Below, one piece after another: positions 47,280 through 56,892 of a DNA stretch of 64,000 nt. Below the pieces are notes generated by a model that saw only the letters and a list, made by a program, of their open reading frames with translations, had not been told where the DNA came from and searched no databases. Source of the stretch: Chlorobiota bacterium (lineage in GTDB: Bacteria > Bacteroidota > Ignavibacteria > OLB7). Both the position numbers and the translations under genes were made by a program. The stretch is taken from contig CP065014.1 in NCBI GenBank assembly GCA_016700335.1, positions 1,773,001 through 1,837,000 on the forward strand, in the 5' to 3' direction. Every line of letters starts with the position of its first letter. Within the stretch, counting starts at the first letter, position 1.

Positions 47280-47292
47280 GGGGTGAGGGGTG
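47273..47292 (+). repeat. G-rich tandem GGGGTGA repeat over the cyclase stop codon
   Basis: Two full copies (47273-47279 and 47280-47286) and a partial third (47287-47292). The stop TGA of the cyclase lies in the first copy. Three G4 runs in a very AT-rich genome. Possible slippage product or G-quadruplex-like element. Confidence 0.6.
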
Positions 47293-47519
47293 TGGCTTTA
47301 ACTCATACCTTTTTAACCTTATAATTTACTTAGAGTACAATATAGATTTTAAAAAATATTATATTTAAAGCCATTTATAGGAAGTTTAAATTCATATTTC
47401 AATATATTATTTTTACTTTATATTCAATTTAGAAATTGATTGAAAAATAGAATTTTAATTAATATTAATTAGTTAAAAAAATGATTTGATTTATAATTGA
47501 AAATCTAAAGACTTTTTAA

Positions 47520-48290
47520 ATGAAACATTTACCTAAAATAAATCTCTTTTATTGGGCATTAATAATTAGTGCAAACACAATGGGAGAAACAGCAGGAGAT
47601 TTAATTTCTCAAACTTTTGGTTTGGGTTATGGTGGTGGGACAATTGCATTACTTGGACTATTTCTAATTGCATTAACAATTTCCATTTACTCAAAAAGTC
47701 AGAAACCAATTATATATTGGACAGTTATAACTTTGGCAAGCACATTAGGAACAACAATTTCAGATTTCGTAAGTCGTTCCTTTTTTCATTTACAATTAGG
47801 GTTTACAGAAAATCAAGGTTATACATTTGGAACAATAATTTTGATTATTACTTTAATTGCAACTTTTGGAATTTGGAAATATCATTCAAGAACAAACACA
47901 ATTGAAAATGGACTGAATAAGCGAACAGAATTTTTATATTGGATAGCAATTTTAACTTCAAGTACATTAGGTACGGCATTTGGTGATTTACTTGCACATA
48001 ACACACCATTAGGTTTTGACGGTGGAACTTTGCTATTAATAATCTTACTTGCTGTTGTAGTTGGACTTTACTTTTTGACAAAAATATCAAGAGAACTTTT
48101 GTATTGGTTCGCTATTATTTTGACTCATCCAATTGGTGCAACAATGGGCGACTATATGTCAAAATCCGAAGGTTTTAATTTAGGAAACATAAAAGCAAGT
48201 TTAGTTTTGCTAGTTGTATTTATTTTAGTTATTGCTATAGGACAATTGACTAAAAACAAACAATTGATGGATAATAATACTACCACTTAA
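47520..48290 (+). CDS. COG4705-like integral membrane protein
   Basis: 256 residues with four related units of two membrane segments, each with a YW-x-xI...T-xG-xx-GD signature (ETAGDLISQTFGLGYGGGT, GTTISDFVSRSF, GTAFGDLLAHNTPLGFDGGT, GATMGDYMSKSE). This fits, from memory, the uncharacterised family COG4705. The internal repeats and conserved Asp in helices suggest a channel or carrier, with no known substrate. The region after the cyclase looks like transferred cargo. Confidence 0.65.
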   Translation: MKHLPKINLFYWALIISANTMGETAGDLISQTFGLGYGGGTIALLGLFLIALTISIYSKSQKPIIYWTVITLASTLGTTISDFVSRSFFHLQLGFTENQGYTFGTIILIITLIATFGIWKYHSRTNTIENGLNKRTEFLYWIAILTSSTLGTAFGDLLAHNTPLGFDGGTLLLIILLAVVVGLYFLTKISRELLYWFAIILTHPIGATMGDYMSKSEGFNLGNIKASLVLLVVFILVIAIGQLTKNKQLMDNNTTT

Positions 48291-48460
48291 AAGGGTTAGT
48301 AAAATTTTGGATGAAGAACTAAATTGAGCAATTGGTATACTTATAAACTTTAATGCAAATTTGAAAACATCTACTTCTAATTTCACTCAATATGTAATAC
48401 TCCAAAAAGTTAATTTAAATTTTGAATGTTACTCAAAAACGAAAATATAAAAATTAAAAT

Positions 48461-48961
48461 ATGGACAAATCAACATCAATTAATGAACCAATTTGGAATC
48501 AATTCGGTGCAAGTATTGATATGCTTGAAAATGCTATTAAAATGTGTCCAGACCAACATTGGGACACTTCCTTAAATTTTTGGCGTACTTCTTACCATTG
48601 CTTATTTTGGACTGATTATTACTTGACAACTGAACCAAATAAATTTAAACCTCCATCACCATTCTCATTCTCAGAGTTTGATTCAGGTAAAAAGCCTGAT
48701 AGGACTTACACAAAGTTGGAAATGATTTTATATTTAGAACATTGCAGACAAAAAGCAAAAAAACTTATTTCAACTCTTACTGTTGATAAGTTATTAGATA
48801 GTTGGGTTAGTTACAATAAAAATTATTCAATACTAGAAATTTTGATTTATAACATAAGGCACATTCAACATCATTCTGCTCAGTTAAATTTGTTACTAAG
48901 ACAAACAATTGATGAAGCACCTAATTGGGTAAGCCAATCTAAAATTAATATCAATCAATGA
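48461..48961 (+). CDS. DinB-like (YfiT/DinB fold) protein
   Basis: 166 residues. Four-helix bundle pattern with the usual metal-site histidines: SYHCLFWTDYY in the second helix and NIRHIQHHSAQLNLLLR in the last, fitting a H-x50-H-x3-H-like set of ligands. DinB-fold proteins often act as thiol- or mycothiol-type S-transferases or are of unknown role. It follows the membrane protein with 170 bp of AT-rich DNA between them. Confidence 0.7.
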   Translation: MDKSTSINEPIWNQFGASIDMLENAIKMCPDQHWDTSLNFWRTSYHCLFWTDYYLTTEPNKFKPPSPFSFSEFDSGKKPDRTYTKLEMILYLEHCRQKAKKLISTLTVDKLLDSWVSYNKNYSILEILIYNIRHIQHHSAQLNLLLRQTIDEAPNWVSQSKININQ

Positions 48962-49258
48962 ATTTGACAATTGAAAATTTGATGGAAAAACAGACAAAAA
49001 ACCACTACAATATAGTACCTATTTTATTATATAATTTGAACCATCCAATTAGAGAATAAATATAACAATTACGAATTTGTATTTTACCAGCATAAAACAA
49101 ATTGACCGAAAATATAAAATGGAATAGTCCGAGTTAATACTTTAATAAAGAGGGTCATATTTTTACGCTAATACAACCAATTATGAATAAACATCTTCAA
49201 CTAATTTTTCATAGAGAAGCAAAGAAGAAAATTAAATTTATAATTTATATACAAGATT
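48962..49258. other. intergenic, no gene recognised
   Basis: About 300 bp of AT-rich DNA between the DinB-like gene and the recombinase remnant. All frames are broken. Nothing recognisable was found. Confidence 0.5.
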
Positions 49259-49402
49259 TTAGATAATATCAATTGGGCTTTTGATATTTTGAATTATTTT
49301 TTTACTTACTTGTGTATAAATTTGAGTTGTACGAATATGAGCATGACCTAGTAATTTTTGGATAAAACTTGTGTCAACACCCATTTCAATAAGATGAGTT
49401 GT
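49259..49402 (-). pseudogene. C-terminal remnant of a tyrosine recombinase/integrase
   Basis: On the minus strand the frame ending at the TAA 49261-49259 reads THLIEMGVDTSFIQKLLGH and then AHIRTTQIYTQVS. This matches the end of XerC/XerD-type phage integrases, with the catalytic His in LLGH and nucleophile Tyr in QIYT, but the first about 250 residues, including the first Arg, are missing. A stop lies a few codons upstream in the same frame. It lies about 480 bp from the 3' end of tRNA-Phe and points to an old, decayed integration event there. Confidence 0.8.
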
Positions 49403-49404
49403 CT

Positions 49405-49653
49405 TGTCCTAAAATATGTTTACACAAAAAAAGTGTAAAACAAGGTCAAAAAAATCAATTAAAAGGCAGGTAAGTATTCTACCGATGTAGAGAAACACAA
49501 AATCATTCAGGAGTTGATTAAAACTCAGATTACCAAATTAGAAATTTGTGAAAAATAAACAGGAAATGAAGAAGAACAAATTAATCTAATTAGCAGAATC
49601 AAACAATTTAGAAACTATACTTAAACAAAAACAAAAAGTCATTAAATTGTAGT
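49405..49653 (+). mobile_element. possible decayed insertion-sequence end
   Basis: The integrase homology stops where TGTCCTAAAATATGTTTACA begins (49405), followed by an inverted repeat (GTTTACAC at 49418, GTGTAAAAC at 49433). From 49466 a frame reads KYSTDVEKHKIIQELI and ITKLEICEK before a stop, and then EEEQINLISRIKQ with a leucine-heptad look. This is reminiscent of a broken IS3-type OrfA helix-turn-helix and zipper. The match is weak and from memory only. Confidence 0.3.
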
Positions 49654-49881
49654 AAATATACTAATTATATTTCTTTAGAAAACAAAACCTTTTATGTCAA
49701 ATTAAGCTTGAATTCATTTTAAACTTCTATTGAAATTATTTAACTCTAATTAATTTGTCATAATTCTAAATCTTAAGAATTAAAAATAATTTAAATAAAA
49801 TAAAAAAACGGACTTTAAAAGAAGAATGACACCTAAAGTGATACATCAATCTATGAAATCCGCTTAAAACCTAACACTCTG
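49654..49881. other. intergenic, no gene recognised
   Basis: About 230 bp of AT-rich DNA between the IS-like debris and tRNA-Phe. No ORF, hairpin terminator or repeat of the tRNA end was found by eye. Confidence 0.5.
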
Positions 49882-49954
49882 TGGTCAGAGAGGGATTTGA
49901 ACCCCCGACACAAGGATTTTCAGTCCTTTGCTCTACCAACTGAGCTATCTGACC
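49882..49954 (-). tRNA. tRNA-Phe (anticodon GAA)
   Basis: 73 nt on the minus strand: acceptor GGTCAGA/TCTGACC, D arm AGCTCAGTTGGTAGAGC, anticodon stem AAGGA/TCCTT around loop CTGAAAA, T arm GGGGG-TTCAAAT-CCCTC (with a G-U) and discriminator A. CCA is not encoded. Its 3' end faces the integrase remnant, as expected for a tRNA used as an attachment site. Confidence 0.96.
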
Positions 49955-49976
49955 ATTAACCTATTTTTTTGGAATG

Positions 49977-49984
49977 CAAAGATA
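49977..49984 (-). promoter_or_regulatory. probable -7 box of tRNA-Phe promoter
   Basis: TATCTTTG on the minus strand matches TAnnTTTG and lies 23 bp before the tRNA 5' end. A -33 TTG at the usual distance is not seen; TTT stands there instead. Confidence 0.45.
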
Positions 49985-50158
49985 ATCAAATATCACAAAA
50001 GAGAAAATGTTTTTTTATTTTTCATTTTTTAAAAATTTCAATTTTTAATTAACAAGTTGTATTATTTGTTTTAATATAATAATTTTGAAATAATAAATAT
50101 TTCTCTAGAACTTCTTATTTAGTAATGTTACTTCATCAATACTTTAATTTTTTTTTTA

Positions 50159-50644
50159 ATGTTAAATACTTTTCCAATTGATTCAAGGCTTTGGATATTT
50201 GGTACTAATAATGATTTATCAACTTCAGAAATTGAATATATCAACAATAAATTAGAAATTTTCATAAATAGCTGGAATACTCATGGTAAATTACTTAAAA
50301 GCAGTTTTAAAATTTTACATAAAAGGTTTATTTTGGTATCAACAGAAGATTCAATTGTAAATCCAAGTGGTTGCTCAATTGATAGTTTGATGAATTTGAT
50401 AATGAATTTAGATTCTGAATTAAAAACCAATTTTTTTAATACATCAGATAACATTTTTTATAGAGATGAAAATAATGTTATCCAATCAGTTTCGAGAATT
50501 AAATTTTCAATTTTAGCTAAAGAAAATATTATTAATTCAAGAACCTTGGTTTTTGATAATGTAATTTCGAATACGAATGAATTGTTGTTTTGGGAAAAAC
50601 CAGCATTTGAAAGTTGGCACAGCAGAGCATTTTCTTTGAATTAA
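50159..50644 (+). CDS. conserved Bacteroidota protein of unknown function
   Basis: 161 residues, no signal and no membrane span. Patterned stretches are SRLWIFGTNNDLS, INSWNTHGKLLKSSFKILHKRF and a GCSIDSLMNLIMNLD core. Similar proteins occur widely in Bacteroidota, sometimes mislabelled as ABC transporter ATPase although no Walker motif is present. Function unknown. A strong hairpin follows it. Confidence 0.65.
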   Translation: MLNTFPIDSRLWIFGTNNDLSTSEIEYINNKLEIFINSWNTHGKLLKSSFKILHKRFILVSTEDSIVNPSGCSIDSLMNLIMNLDSELKTNFFNTSDNIFYRDENNVIQSVSRIKFSILAKENIINSRTLVFDNVISNTNELLFWEKPAFESWHSRAFSLN

Positions 50645-50649
50645 AAAAT

Positions 50650-50679
50650 AAAGCCCAATAAAAATAATTATTGGGCTTT
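50650..50679. terminator. intrinsic terminator between two convergent genes
   Basis: Perfect 12-bp stem AAAGCCCAATAA (50650-50661) with TTATTGGGCTTT (50668-50679), 6-nt loop, A/T tracts on both sides. It serves the gene ending at 50644 and probably the large gene ending at 50701. Confidence 0.85.
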
Positions 50680-50700
50680 GTTTTGGTATTATTATAAAAT

Positions 50701-53700
50701 TTATTTTACAATTACCAAAGAACTTACAACTTTTTGCAAATCAGTTTCTATTGTAATAAAGTATAACCCACTTGAATAACTACTTGTATTGAACTTTAAA
50801 TCTTTTACCCCAGAATCAATTTTATCATTTAATAGTTCAGCAACTTTTACTCCAAGATTATCATAAAGATTAATTTTTATATTTTGAGAAATTTTCAAAT
50901 CAAAATTTAAATTTGCAAAATTATTTGTAGGATTAGGAGAGATAGAATTTACTTTTACAATTCCTGCATTCACATTTTTTGAAGTAAAATCAACTCTACC
51001 AAAATAATCAGTTAAACCAACTTTATACAAACCAGTTAATGTGGAAATCAAATAACTTTTATCTGCTTCATTATATGCAATCCCAAGAACATCAGGAGAT
51101 TCACCTCCAGTAATAACAAATGGAACAAACTTCCTAAACTGTGGAGGGTTCTTTGCATAAATCTGATGAAGCTCATTTGGAAAAATAGCATTGCTTAACC
51201 TATCTTTTACTCCTTGTATAAAAGAACTTCCATCAAACGATAAAGACAATCTTTTATTCCCAATCAAACCGCTAATTGCAGTTTCTGGTTGCAATACAGA
51301 CCCATCAACAGGATTTAAAATGGACATCTTACCATTCTCACCTGGGGAAGTAATAGCTAAGCCAAGAGGAGTGAATGTAATTCCATTGAGTGAAGTTGAT
51401 GTTACACCAGTAATTAAACTAGGATTCCCTGTTGTATCAATCTTATAAATTTTTGAGTTTGAAAAATCTGATTTGCTTGATAAACCATAAAATTCGTCTT
51501 TACTTGAATTGTAAGCTAAATCAATTATTTTATTATCAATGTTTGAAATTTGAAAACTTTTAATTAAAGTAAAATTACTCATTGAATAAACAAACATAGA
51601 ATCTTTACCATCTGAAGATTCGTATGTTCCCCAAAGTTCATCTTTTCTTATTTCAATAGCTTCTAACTGGTGTAATTTAGTACTTACATTTAAACAATTT
51701 GGTTTTGCATTAATAGTAAAATTATTAGAAAATATTTCTCTATTTGAGCTAATTTCTACAACTTTAATTTTTGCATTTTTTGTTTTTGTAAATGGTAACA
51801 ATATTGAATCACCTGTTGGTTGAATATTATCTCCAACCAAGTCAAATGAGAACCCACCATCATAAGAAATATAAATTTTAATAGGAGTATTAAATCCTGA
51901 AACTTTAACATTCATTTTACCTGGAGAGCTTAATTGTTCACCACCATTTGGATAAATGAAAGAAACTTGTGGTTCAATATTATCAATACTAACTTTCCAC
52001 ATTGATCTTCCATGAGTACAAGCAATAAGACTTCTACTTAAATTATGTATTTTTAAGTCAGTTACTGGTGACCTTGCTAAACCATCATTAAAAGGTTGCC
52101 AAGATCCACCTCCGTCTAAACTTACAAACACGCCAACATCGGTACCAACAAACAAATGATTATTATTTTTAGGATCTATTTGAATAGTACTTACAGGAGC
52201 ATCAGGTAAATTCCCAGAAATATTTTTGAAACTAGTTCCACCATCATCACTTCTAAAAACATGCCCACTTCCATATCCAGAAACAGTGTAATATATTCTA
52301 TTTAACTCATTAGGATCGTATTCTAAATCTCTTGCAAATCTTGAAGGAGTACCAGTTGAAGTTTTCCAATTTTCACCATAGTCACTTGATACCCTTACCT
52401 GACCTCCTCTTGATGCTACAGCAATTAAATCTTTATTTATTGGAGAAAGTCCAACAGCAGTTATAGTTCCTGAGTTACCAGAATTTAATTTTTTGAAACC
52501 TTGTCTTTCACTCCTCCATAATGCCTTTTGACCTGAATAAATAGCAAAGTTAACTGGCGAAACTTCTAGTGGAGATTCCCATTCACCTTGATCATCGATT
52601 CCAGTTAAACCAGTAGAATTTGTTTTAGGTGAAGCAATTTCAACTCGTCTAATTCCTTCACCATTTGGTGTTTCAGTAAAAATAAAATCTGGTTCTTGAG
52701 GATCTACAACTGTATAAAAACCATCACCACCACTCATATTAATCCAATTCTTATTGAATGAAGTTGTTCCAACACTTCCCCACGAACCATTATCTTGAGA
52801 ACCTCCAAAAACTCGAAAGTTTCTAGTTTGATCAATACCTAATCTATAAAATTGGGTTATTGGTAATTTAGTTGTAATTGAAGAATATTTATCACCTCCA
52901 TCAACAGAAACATATAACCCACCATCATTTGATGCAAAAATTACCTCTGGTTGATCTGGATCAAATTTCATTGTCATTTGATCTGCATGTACAGTATTTG
53001 GATCATCTCTTTGTTTGTAATAATCTGTCATGTTAGAAAAAGATGTACCTCCGTTAGTAGATCGATAAATATCAATACCACCAACAAAAAGAATATTTTC
53101 ATCATTCGGATAAACAGCAATATAAAAATTATGAAATGTTTGTCCGTTAAACCATCCTCTACCTCCAGTATTACTTTCTCTAGGAGATGTTATAGTTTTA
53201 GTCCAGTTAATACCTTTATTTGTACTTTTATAAACATCTGCGTAATCAGCTGTGTCGTTTGCATGAGCTATCAAAGCATAGACAATATTTGGATTAGACT
53301 CACAAACTGTGATAGCACTTCTATTACCTGATGAAACACCTGAACTTGAAGTGACAAAGGTAACACCAGCATCTACAGATTTTTTTATTGAACCATTATT
53401 AGTAATATAAACTTCATCATTATTTGTTGGATTAACAGCCATATCTTGAACTTGCATTCCAGTTGCAATTTTTGACCAAGTTAATCCAGCATCAATAGAT
53501 CTATAAAAACCTGCATTTGTATTAACTCCACCAACATAAATAATATTTGGTTTTGTTTTGTGTACAATAATTTTTGATGATGAACTTACATTAGATAATC
53601 CAATATTTTTCCAATTTAAACCACCATCTATTGTTTTGTAAACTCCAGTTCCTGAATAAGTATTAGGAGTAGCTACTGAAATTGGGAATTCACCAGTACA

Positions 53701-54261
53701 AGCATATACAATATCAGGGTTTGTGAAATCGATTGCAATATCTGAGATATTTAATGATTCCATTTTATCGAAATTTGTTTTCCAAGAATCTCCTCCATCA
53801 GTTGTTTTCCAAACTCCACCATAAATTCCACCAGCATAAATAGTACCAGATTTAGTTGGATGAATAGCAAAACCACGAATTCTTCCTCCCTGATTAACTG
53901 GTCCTATTTCCTCCCAGTTATTAGTTGCTTGTAATGAATATTTAAGTTTTTTTTCATCTAAAATCTTTTCCATATTAATAGTATTTCTCATGGCATTAAT
54001 ATGTGCTCCAGCAGGTATTTCCTCATATGGGAAAGCTCTTTGACTATAGAACCAATAATCACGAGAACCTACGTCCTCATATTCATTAGATTCTTTTATT
54101 GTCATAAGTTTTCTAATATTTAATGACCTATCTTTCTGTTCCTCTAGTTTTTTTAGAGTAGATTTTCTATCAACTTCATCAGTTTGAATACTTTGTGCAT
54201 TCAATATCAATAAAGTTGACATGTAGACAATTGAAGTGAGACAACCAAATTTTCTTAGCAT
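50701..54261 (-). CDS. large secreted Asp-box (sortilin/VPS10-like) beta-propeller protein with T9SS domain
   Basis: 1186 residues: signal peptide (ends near LNAQS), a roughly 640-residue propeller region with many Asp-box turns (KTTDGGDSWKTN, KTIDGGLNWKNI, RSIDAGLTWSKI, KSTNKGINWTKT, VSSDYGENWKTS, RSDDGGTSFKNI), a middle Ig-like part (IYPNGGEQLSSPGKMNVKVS) and a T9SS type A domain (ISPNPTNNFANLNF, GLYFITIETD, SSLVIVK). The repeats resemble glycosyl hydrolase/VPS10-type propellers. Enzymatic activity cannot be inferred. Probably surface exposed. Confidence 0.85.
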   Translation of the reverse strand: MLRKFGCLTSIVYMSTLLILNAQSIQTDEVDRKSTLKKLEEQKDRSLNIRKLMTIKESNEYEDVGSRDYWFYSQRAFPYEEIPAGAHINAMRNTINMEKILDEKKLKYSLQATNNWEEIGPVNQGGRIRGFAIHPTKSGTIYAGGIYGGVWKTTDGGDSWKTNFDKMESLNISDIAIDFTNPDIVYACTGEFPISVATPNTYSGTGVYKTIDGGLNWKNIGLSNVSSSSKIIVHKTKPNIIYVGGVNTNAGFYRSIDAGLTWSKIATGMQVQDMAVNPTNNDEVYITNNGSIKKSVDAGVTFVTSSSGVSSGNRSAITVCESNPNIVYALIAHANDTADYADVYKSTNKGINWTKTITSPRESNTGGRGWFNGQTFHNFYIAVYPNDENILFVGGIDIYRSTNGGTSFSNMTDYYKQRDDPNTVHADQMTMKFDPDQPEVIFASNDGGLYVSVDGGDKYSSITTKLPITQFYRLGIDQTRNFRVFGGSQDNGSWGSVGTTSFNKNWINMSGGDGFYTVVDPQEPDFIFTETPNGEGIRRVEIASPKTNSTGLTGIDDQGEWESPLEVSPVNFAIYSGQKALWRSERQGFKKLNSGNSGTITAVGLSPINKDLIAVASRGGQVRVSSDYGENWKTSTGTPSRFARDLEYDPNELNRIYYTVSGYGSGHVFRSDDGGTSFKNISGNLPDAPVSTIQIDPKNNNHLFVGTDVGVFVSLDGGGSWQPFNDGLARSPVTDLKIHNLSRSLIACTHGRSMWKVSIDNIEPQVSFIYPNGGEQLSSPGKMNVKVSGFNTPIKIYISYDGGFSFDLVGDNIQPTGDSILLPFTKTKNAKIKVVEISSNREIFSNNFTINAKPNCLNVSTKLHQLEAIEIRKDELWGTYESSDGKDSMFVYSMSNFTLIKSFQISNIDNKIIDLAYNSSKDEFYGLSSKSDFSNSKIYKIDTTGNPSLITGVTSTSLNGITFTPLGLAITSPGENGKMSILNPVDGSVLQPETAISGLIGNKRLSLSFDGSSFIQGVKDRLSNAIFPNELHQIYAKNPPQFRKFVPFVITGGESPDVLGIAYNEADKSYLISTLTGLYKVGLTDYFGRVDFTSKNVNAGIVKVNSISPNPTNNFANLNFDLKISQNIKINLYDNLGVKVAELLNDKIDSGVKDLKFNTSSYSSGLYFITIETDLQKVVSSLVIVK

Positions 54262-54387
54262 ATTAAAGAGGATTATATAATTGGATTATTTAATATTTAA
54301 TAAAATAGAACAAATTTTTTATAATTATTGATTGACACAAAATTTATTATTTTGTTTCAGTACTAACAAATTTATGAATTATATTTT

Positions 54388-55383
54388 TTAAGTTATTTTA
54401 TGGGCAAACTTTACTCTACCAACAGAATCATGAATTTGAATATTAATTGATTCCTTATTAAAATTCATCCAAACATAACCTAAATTAGTTAAAGCATATT
54501 CAGTATCATCTTTCCAAGTAGTGTTATGATGAGTGCATCCACCACCGCTAACCAAGTAAGTAACTCCTTTCTTTGGTTTTAATAAATGAACTTCATGATT
54601 ATGACCACACATATATAAATTTACATTATACTTAACAAACAATGCTTCAAATGTATTTATCATTATTTGAGAAGTATTATGAAAACCGTTTGAATATACT
54701 GGATGATGCCCAACAACAATTTTCCATTTTGCATTACTTCCTTTTAACTGACGTTCCAGCCAATTGGATTGTTTTAATGTAAACTCATCATTTTCAGCAT
54801 TTACCAAATCCGAATCAATCACAAAAAGTTCTACATTTGAACCATCGTTTGAATTAAATAATTTAGAATAATAATAATTTGGTAAGTACCATTGAGGGTT
54901 AATTTTAGAATATTCAATTTCAGCTCTTTCATTCCCATAATAATCATGATTACCTAAAGCTGGATAAAATACTTGGTTCAACCCATTTTTTTTATAAATA
55001 TCTGTAAACTTTCTAGTCCATTGTTCATCTTCAATGCCAGTAACACCTGTTGGATAAAAGTTATCACCAGTTGAAATTATATAATCACAACCAAATTGTT
55101 TGGCTGTTAAACTCATTGCCTTAGCCACTTTCAATTGATTATAATCTCCCATACCCCAATCACCAAAAACAATAAATCTAATTCCAATATTATTGGGGAT
55201 TGAAAATGGAATTGCTGGAGGAACTGATTTTGCATTAAACACTTCGCTTGCCCCTCCCCTTTCATTCCATACAGTGAGAAGACTTTCTCTAATGCCTTGA
55301 GTACAACCCCACAAACCTGATAGGAAAGCTGTTAAACCCGCTCCTAACCATTTAAAAAAACTTCTTCTATTTAAATTCTCCAT
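54388..55383 (-). CDS. Tat-exported metallophosphoesterase (tartrate-resistant acid phosphatase-like)
   Basis: 331 residues. The N-terminus has a twin-arginine motif (NRRSFFKW) and a lipobox-like SGLWGC with Cys27, so it is probably a Tat-exported lipoprotein. All five metal motifs of the ACP5/TRAP group are visible: VFGDWGMGD, ISTGDNFYPTG, ALGNHDYYGN, VVGHHPVYSNG and MCGHNHEVHL. It would hydrolyse phosphomonoesters outside the cytoplasm. It ends near the next gene cluster and follows rmlA by 12 bp, so the two are one unit. Confidence 0.88.
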   Translation of the reverse strand: MENLNRRSFFKWLGAGLTAFLSGLWGCTQGIRESLLTVWNERGGASEVFNAKSVPPAIPFSIPNNIGIRFIVFGDWGMGDYNQLKVAKAMSLTAKQFGCDYIISTGDNFYPTGVTGIEDEQWTRKFTDIYKKNGLNQVFYPALGNHDYYGNERAEIEYSKINPQWYLPNYYYSKLFNSNDGSNVELFVIDSDLVNAENDEFTLKQSNWLERQLKGSNAKWKIVVGHHPVYSNGFHNTSQIMINTFEALFVKYNVNLYMCGHNHEVHLLKPKKGVTYLVSGGGCTHHNTTWKDDTEYALTNLGYVWMNFNKESINIQIHDSVGRVKFAHKIT

Positions 55384-55395
55384 CCTTATTAATTA

Positions 55396-56466
55396 TTAAA
55401 CTAGTTCTACAATACTTCTTTCTCCAAGCATAAACCTCTGCACTTTTGGTCTTCTACCTGAATGAATAATTTCAACTTCATTTGCAAGAATACTTCCTTC
55501 AATTCTGATGTTAATATCTGTTACTTTTACTTTATCCATCAAAATTGAATATTCAACTTCGCAATTAATTAATGTACAATCTTTACCAATGGAACTATAA
55601 GGTCCAATATATGAGTTAATAATTTTAGATCCCTTACCAATTATTGCGGGTCCTCTAACTCTACTATTTATAACTTGTGCACCTAATTCAATAACAACAT
55701 TACCAGCAATATCACTTTCAAGATCAAACTCCCCTGAAATATTTTCTTCTTGTTTACTCAACACTAACCTATTTGCTTCTAATAAATCAAGTGGCATTCC
55801 TGTATCTTTCCACCAACCTGTTATTTCAGAGTAATCGATTTTATAATTATTCTTTAATAACCAATCATGAGCGTCACTAATTTCTAACTCACCTCTTTTT
55901 GAAGGTAAAATTGAATTAACAGCTTTAAAAATAGATGAATTGTAAAGATAAATTCCACTAACTGCAAACTCAGATTTTGGAATCGTTGGTTTTTCGATTA
56001 TTGAAATTATTTTACCGTTTACATCAAATTCAGGTACACCAAATCTTTCTGGATCTGGAACTTTTGCTAATGTTAATAAACAATCGGATTTATTCTTTTC
56101 AAAAATTTCTACAAATCTATTTATTCCACCAATAGTTATGTTATCACCTAAATAAAAAACAAATGATTCTCCATTTATAAATTCTTCAGATATCTTAACA
56201 ACGTGAGCTAAACCCAAAGGTTCATTTTGCCAGATATATGTAATTTTAGAACCAAAATCTTCACCATTTTTAAAATAATTTTTAACTTCATTACCATTCT
56301 CAGGCGAAACAACAATTCCAATATCAGTTATACCAGAATTAACAACTGCTTCTATAGCATACTGTAAAATTGGTTTATTAGCTATTGGGATTAAATGTTT
56401 ATTTTGAGTATGAGTAATTGGACGAAGCCTAGTACCTCTTCCACCAGCGGTTATAAGTGCTTTCAT
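55396..56466 (-). CDS. rmlA: glucose-1-phosphate thymidylyltransferase, long form (RmlA-like)
   Basis: 356 residues. The N-terminal nucleotidyltransferase domain has GGRGTRLRPITHTQNKHLIP, VVSPENGNEVKNYF, VFYLGDNI, EKPTIPKSEFAVSGIYLY and WWKDTGMP. The last 110 residues are a left-handed beta-helix with hexapeptide-like repeats, marking the longer StrD-type branch. It makes dTDP-glucose for deoxysugar synthesis. rmlB, rmlC and rmlD are absent nearby, and UDP-sugar use cannot be excluded. It is linked to the phosphatase gene. Confidence 0.82.
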   Translation of the reverse strand: MKALITAGGRGTRLRPITHTQNKHLIPIANKPILQYAIEAVVNSGITDIGIVVSPENGNEVKNYFKNGEDFGSKITYIWQNEPLGLAHVVKISEEFINGESFVFYLGDNITIGGINRFVEIFEKNKSDCLLTLAKVPDPERFGVPEFDVNGKIISIIEKPTIPKSEFAVSGIYLYNSSIFKAVNSILPSKRGELEISDAHDWLLKNNYKIDYSEITGWWKDTGMPLDLLEANRLVLSKQEENISGEFDLESDIAGNVVIELGAQVINSRVRGPAIIGKGSKIINSYIGPYSSIGKDCTLINCEVEYSILMDKVKVTDINIRIEGSILANEVEIIHSGRRPKVQRFMLGERSIVELV

Positions 56467-56841
56467 ATGGTAAAATTACAAATAAAAATTGTAGATAATG
56501 TTATGTCCTGAATTAAGTTTAAGGAATAAATAATTATCTTATACAAATCTAATTAATTTTTGGGAAATTTTGTTTTTTGAATAACATAAGCTTATCGAGT
56601 AGCAAGTATTTGATTCTATATGCGGGTTAAATTATTATATAGAAAACCGCTTAATTTGTATAGACTTTTACTGATTTTCTATCATTAATTTTACATCCTA
56701 AAATATTATCTTCCTATAAGCAAACAATTCTCTCAGCTATTGTTTTTTCATCTCGATTTACTTTTTTTGTAATTCTATTTTGAAAATTATTAAATATTTA
56801 CTAATTAAGTCACCTTGATTCAAGTCTTCAAATTTTAAAGC
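56467..56841. other. intergenic, no gene recognised
   Basis: About 375 bp of AT-rich DNA between rmlA and rpsA. Short frames only. It must hold the rmlA promoter, but I found no exact TTG-N19-TAnnTTTG match and no RNA structure. Confidence 0.5.
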
Positions 56842-56882
56842 AAAAAAAGCCCCATGAATAAATAATTCAAGGGGCTTTTTTT
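56842..56882 (-). terminator. intrinsic terminator after rpsA
   Basis: Stem AAAAAAAGCCCC (56842-56853) with GGGGCTTTTTTT (56871-56882), 17-nt loop, T run on the minus-strand side, 11 bp after the rpsA stop codon. Confidence 0.88.
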
Positions 56883-56892
56883 TTAAACAATT

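Noticed and set aside
47520..48961. Integron-like gene cassettes
   Set aside because: The two genes are separated by AT-rich gaps, but no attC-like inverted repeats were seen, and the recombinase remnant is a XerC/D type without integron features.
52951..53331. 126-codon plus-strand ORF
   Set aside because: Antisense to a repeat-rich, well-supported propeller gene; cysteine/isoleucine-rich with no domain.
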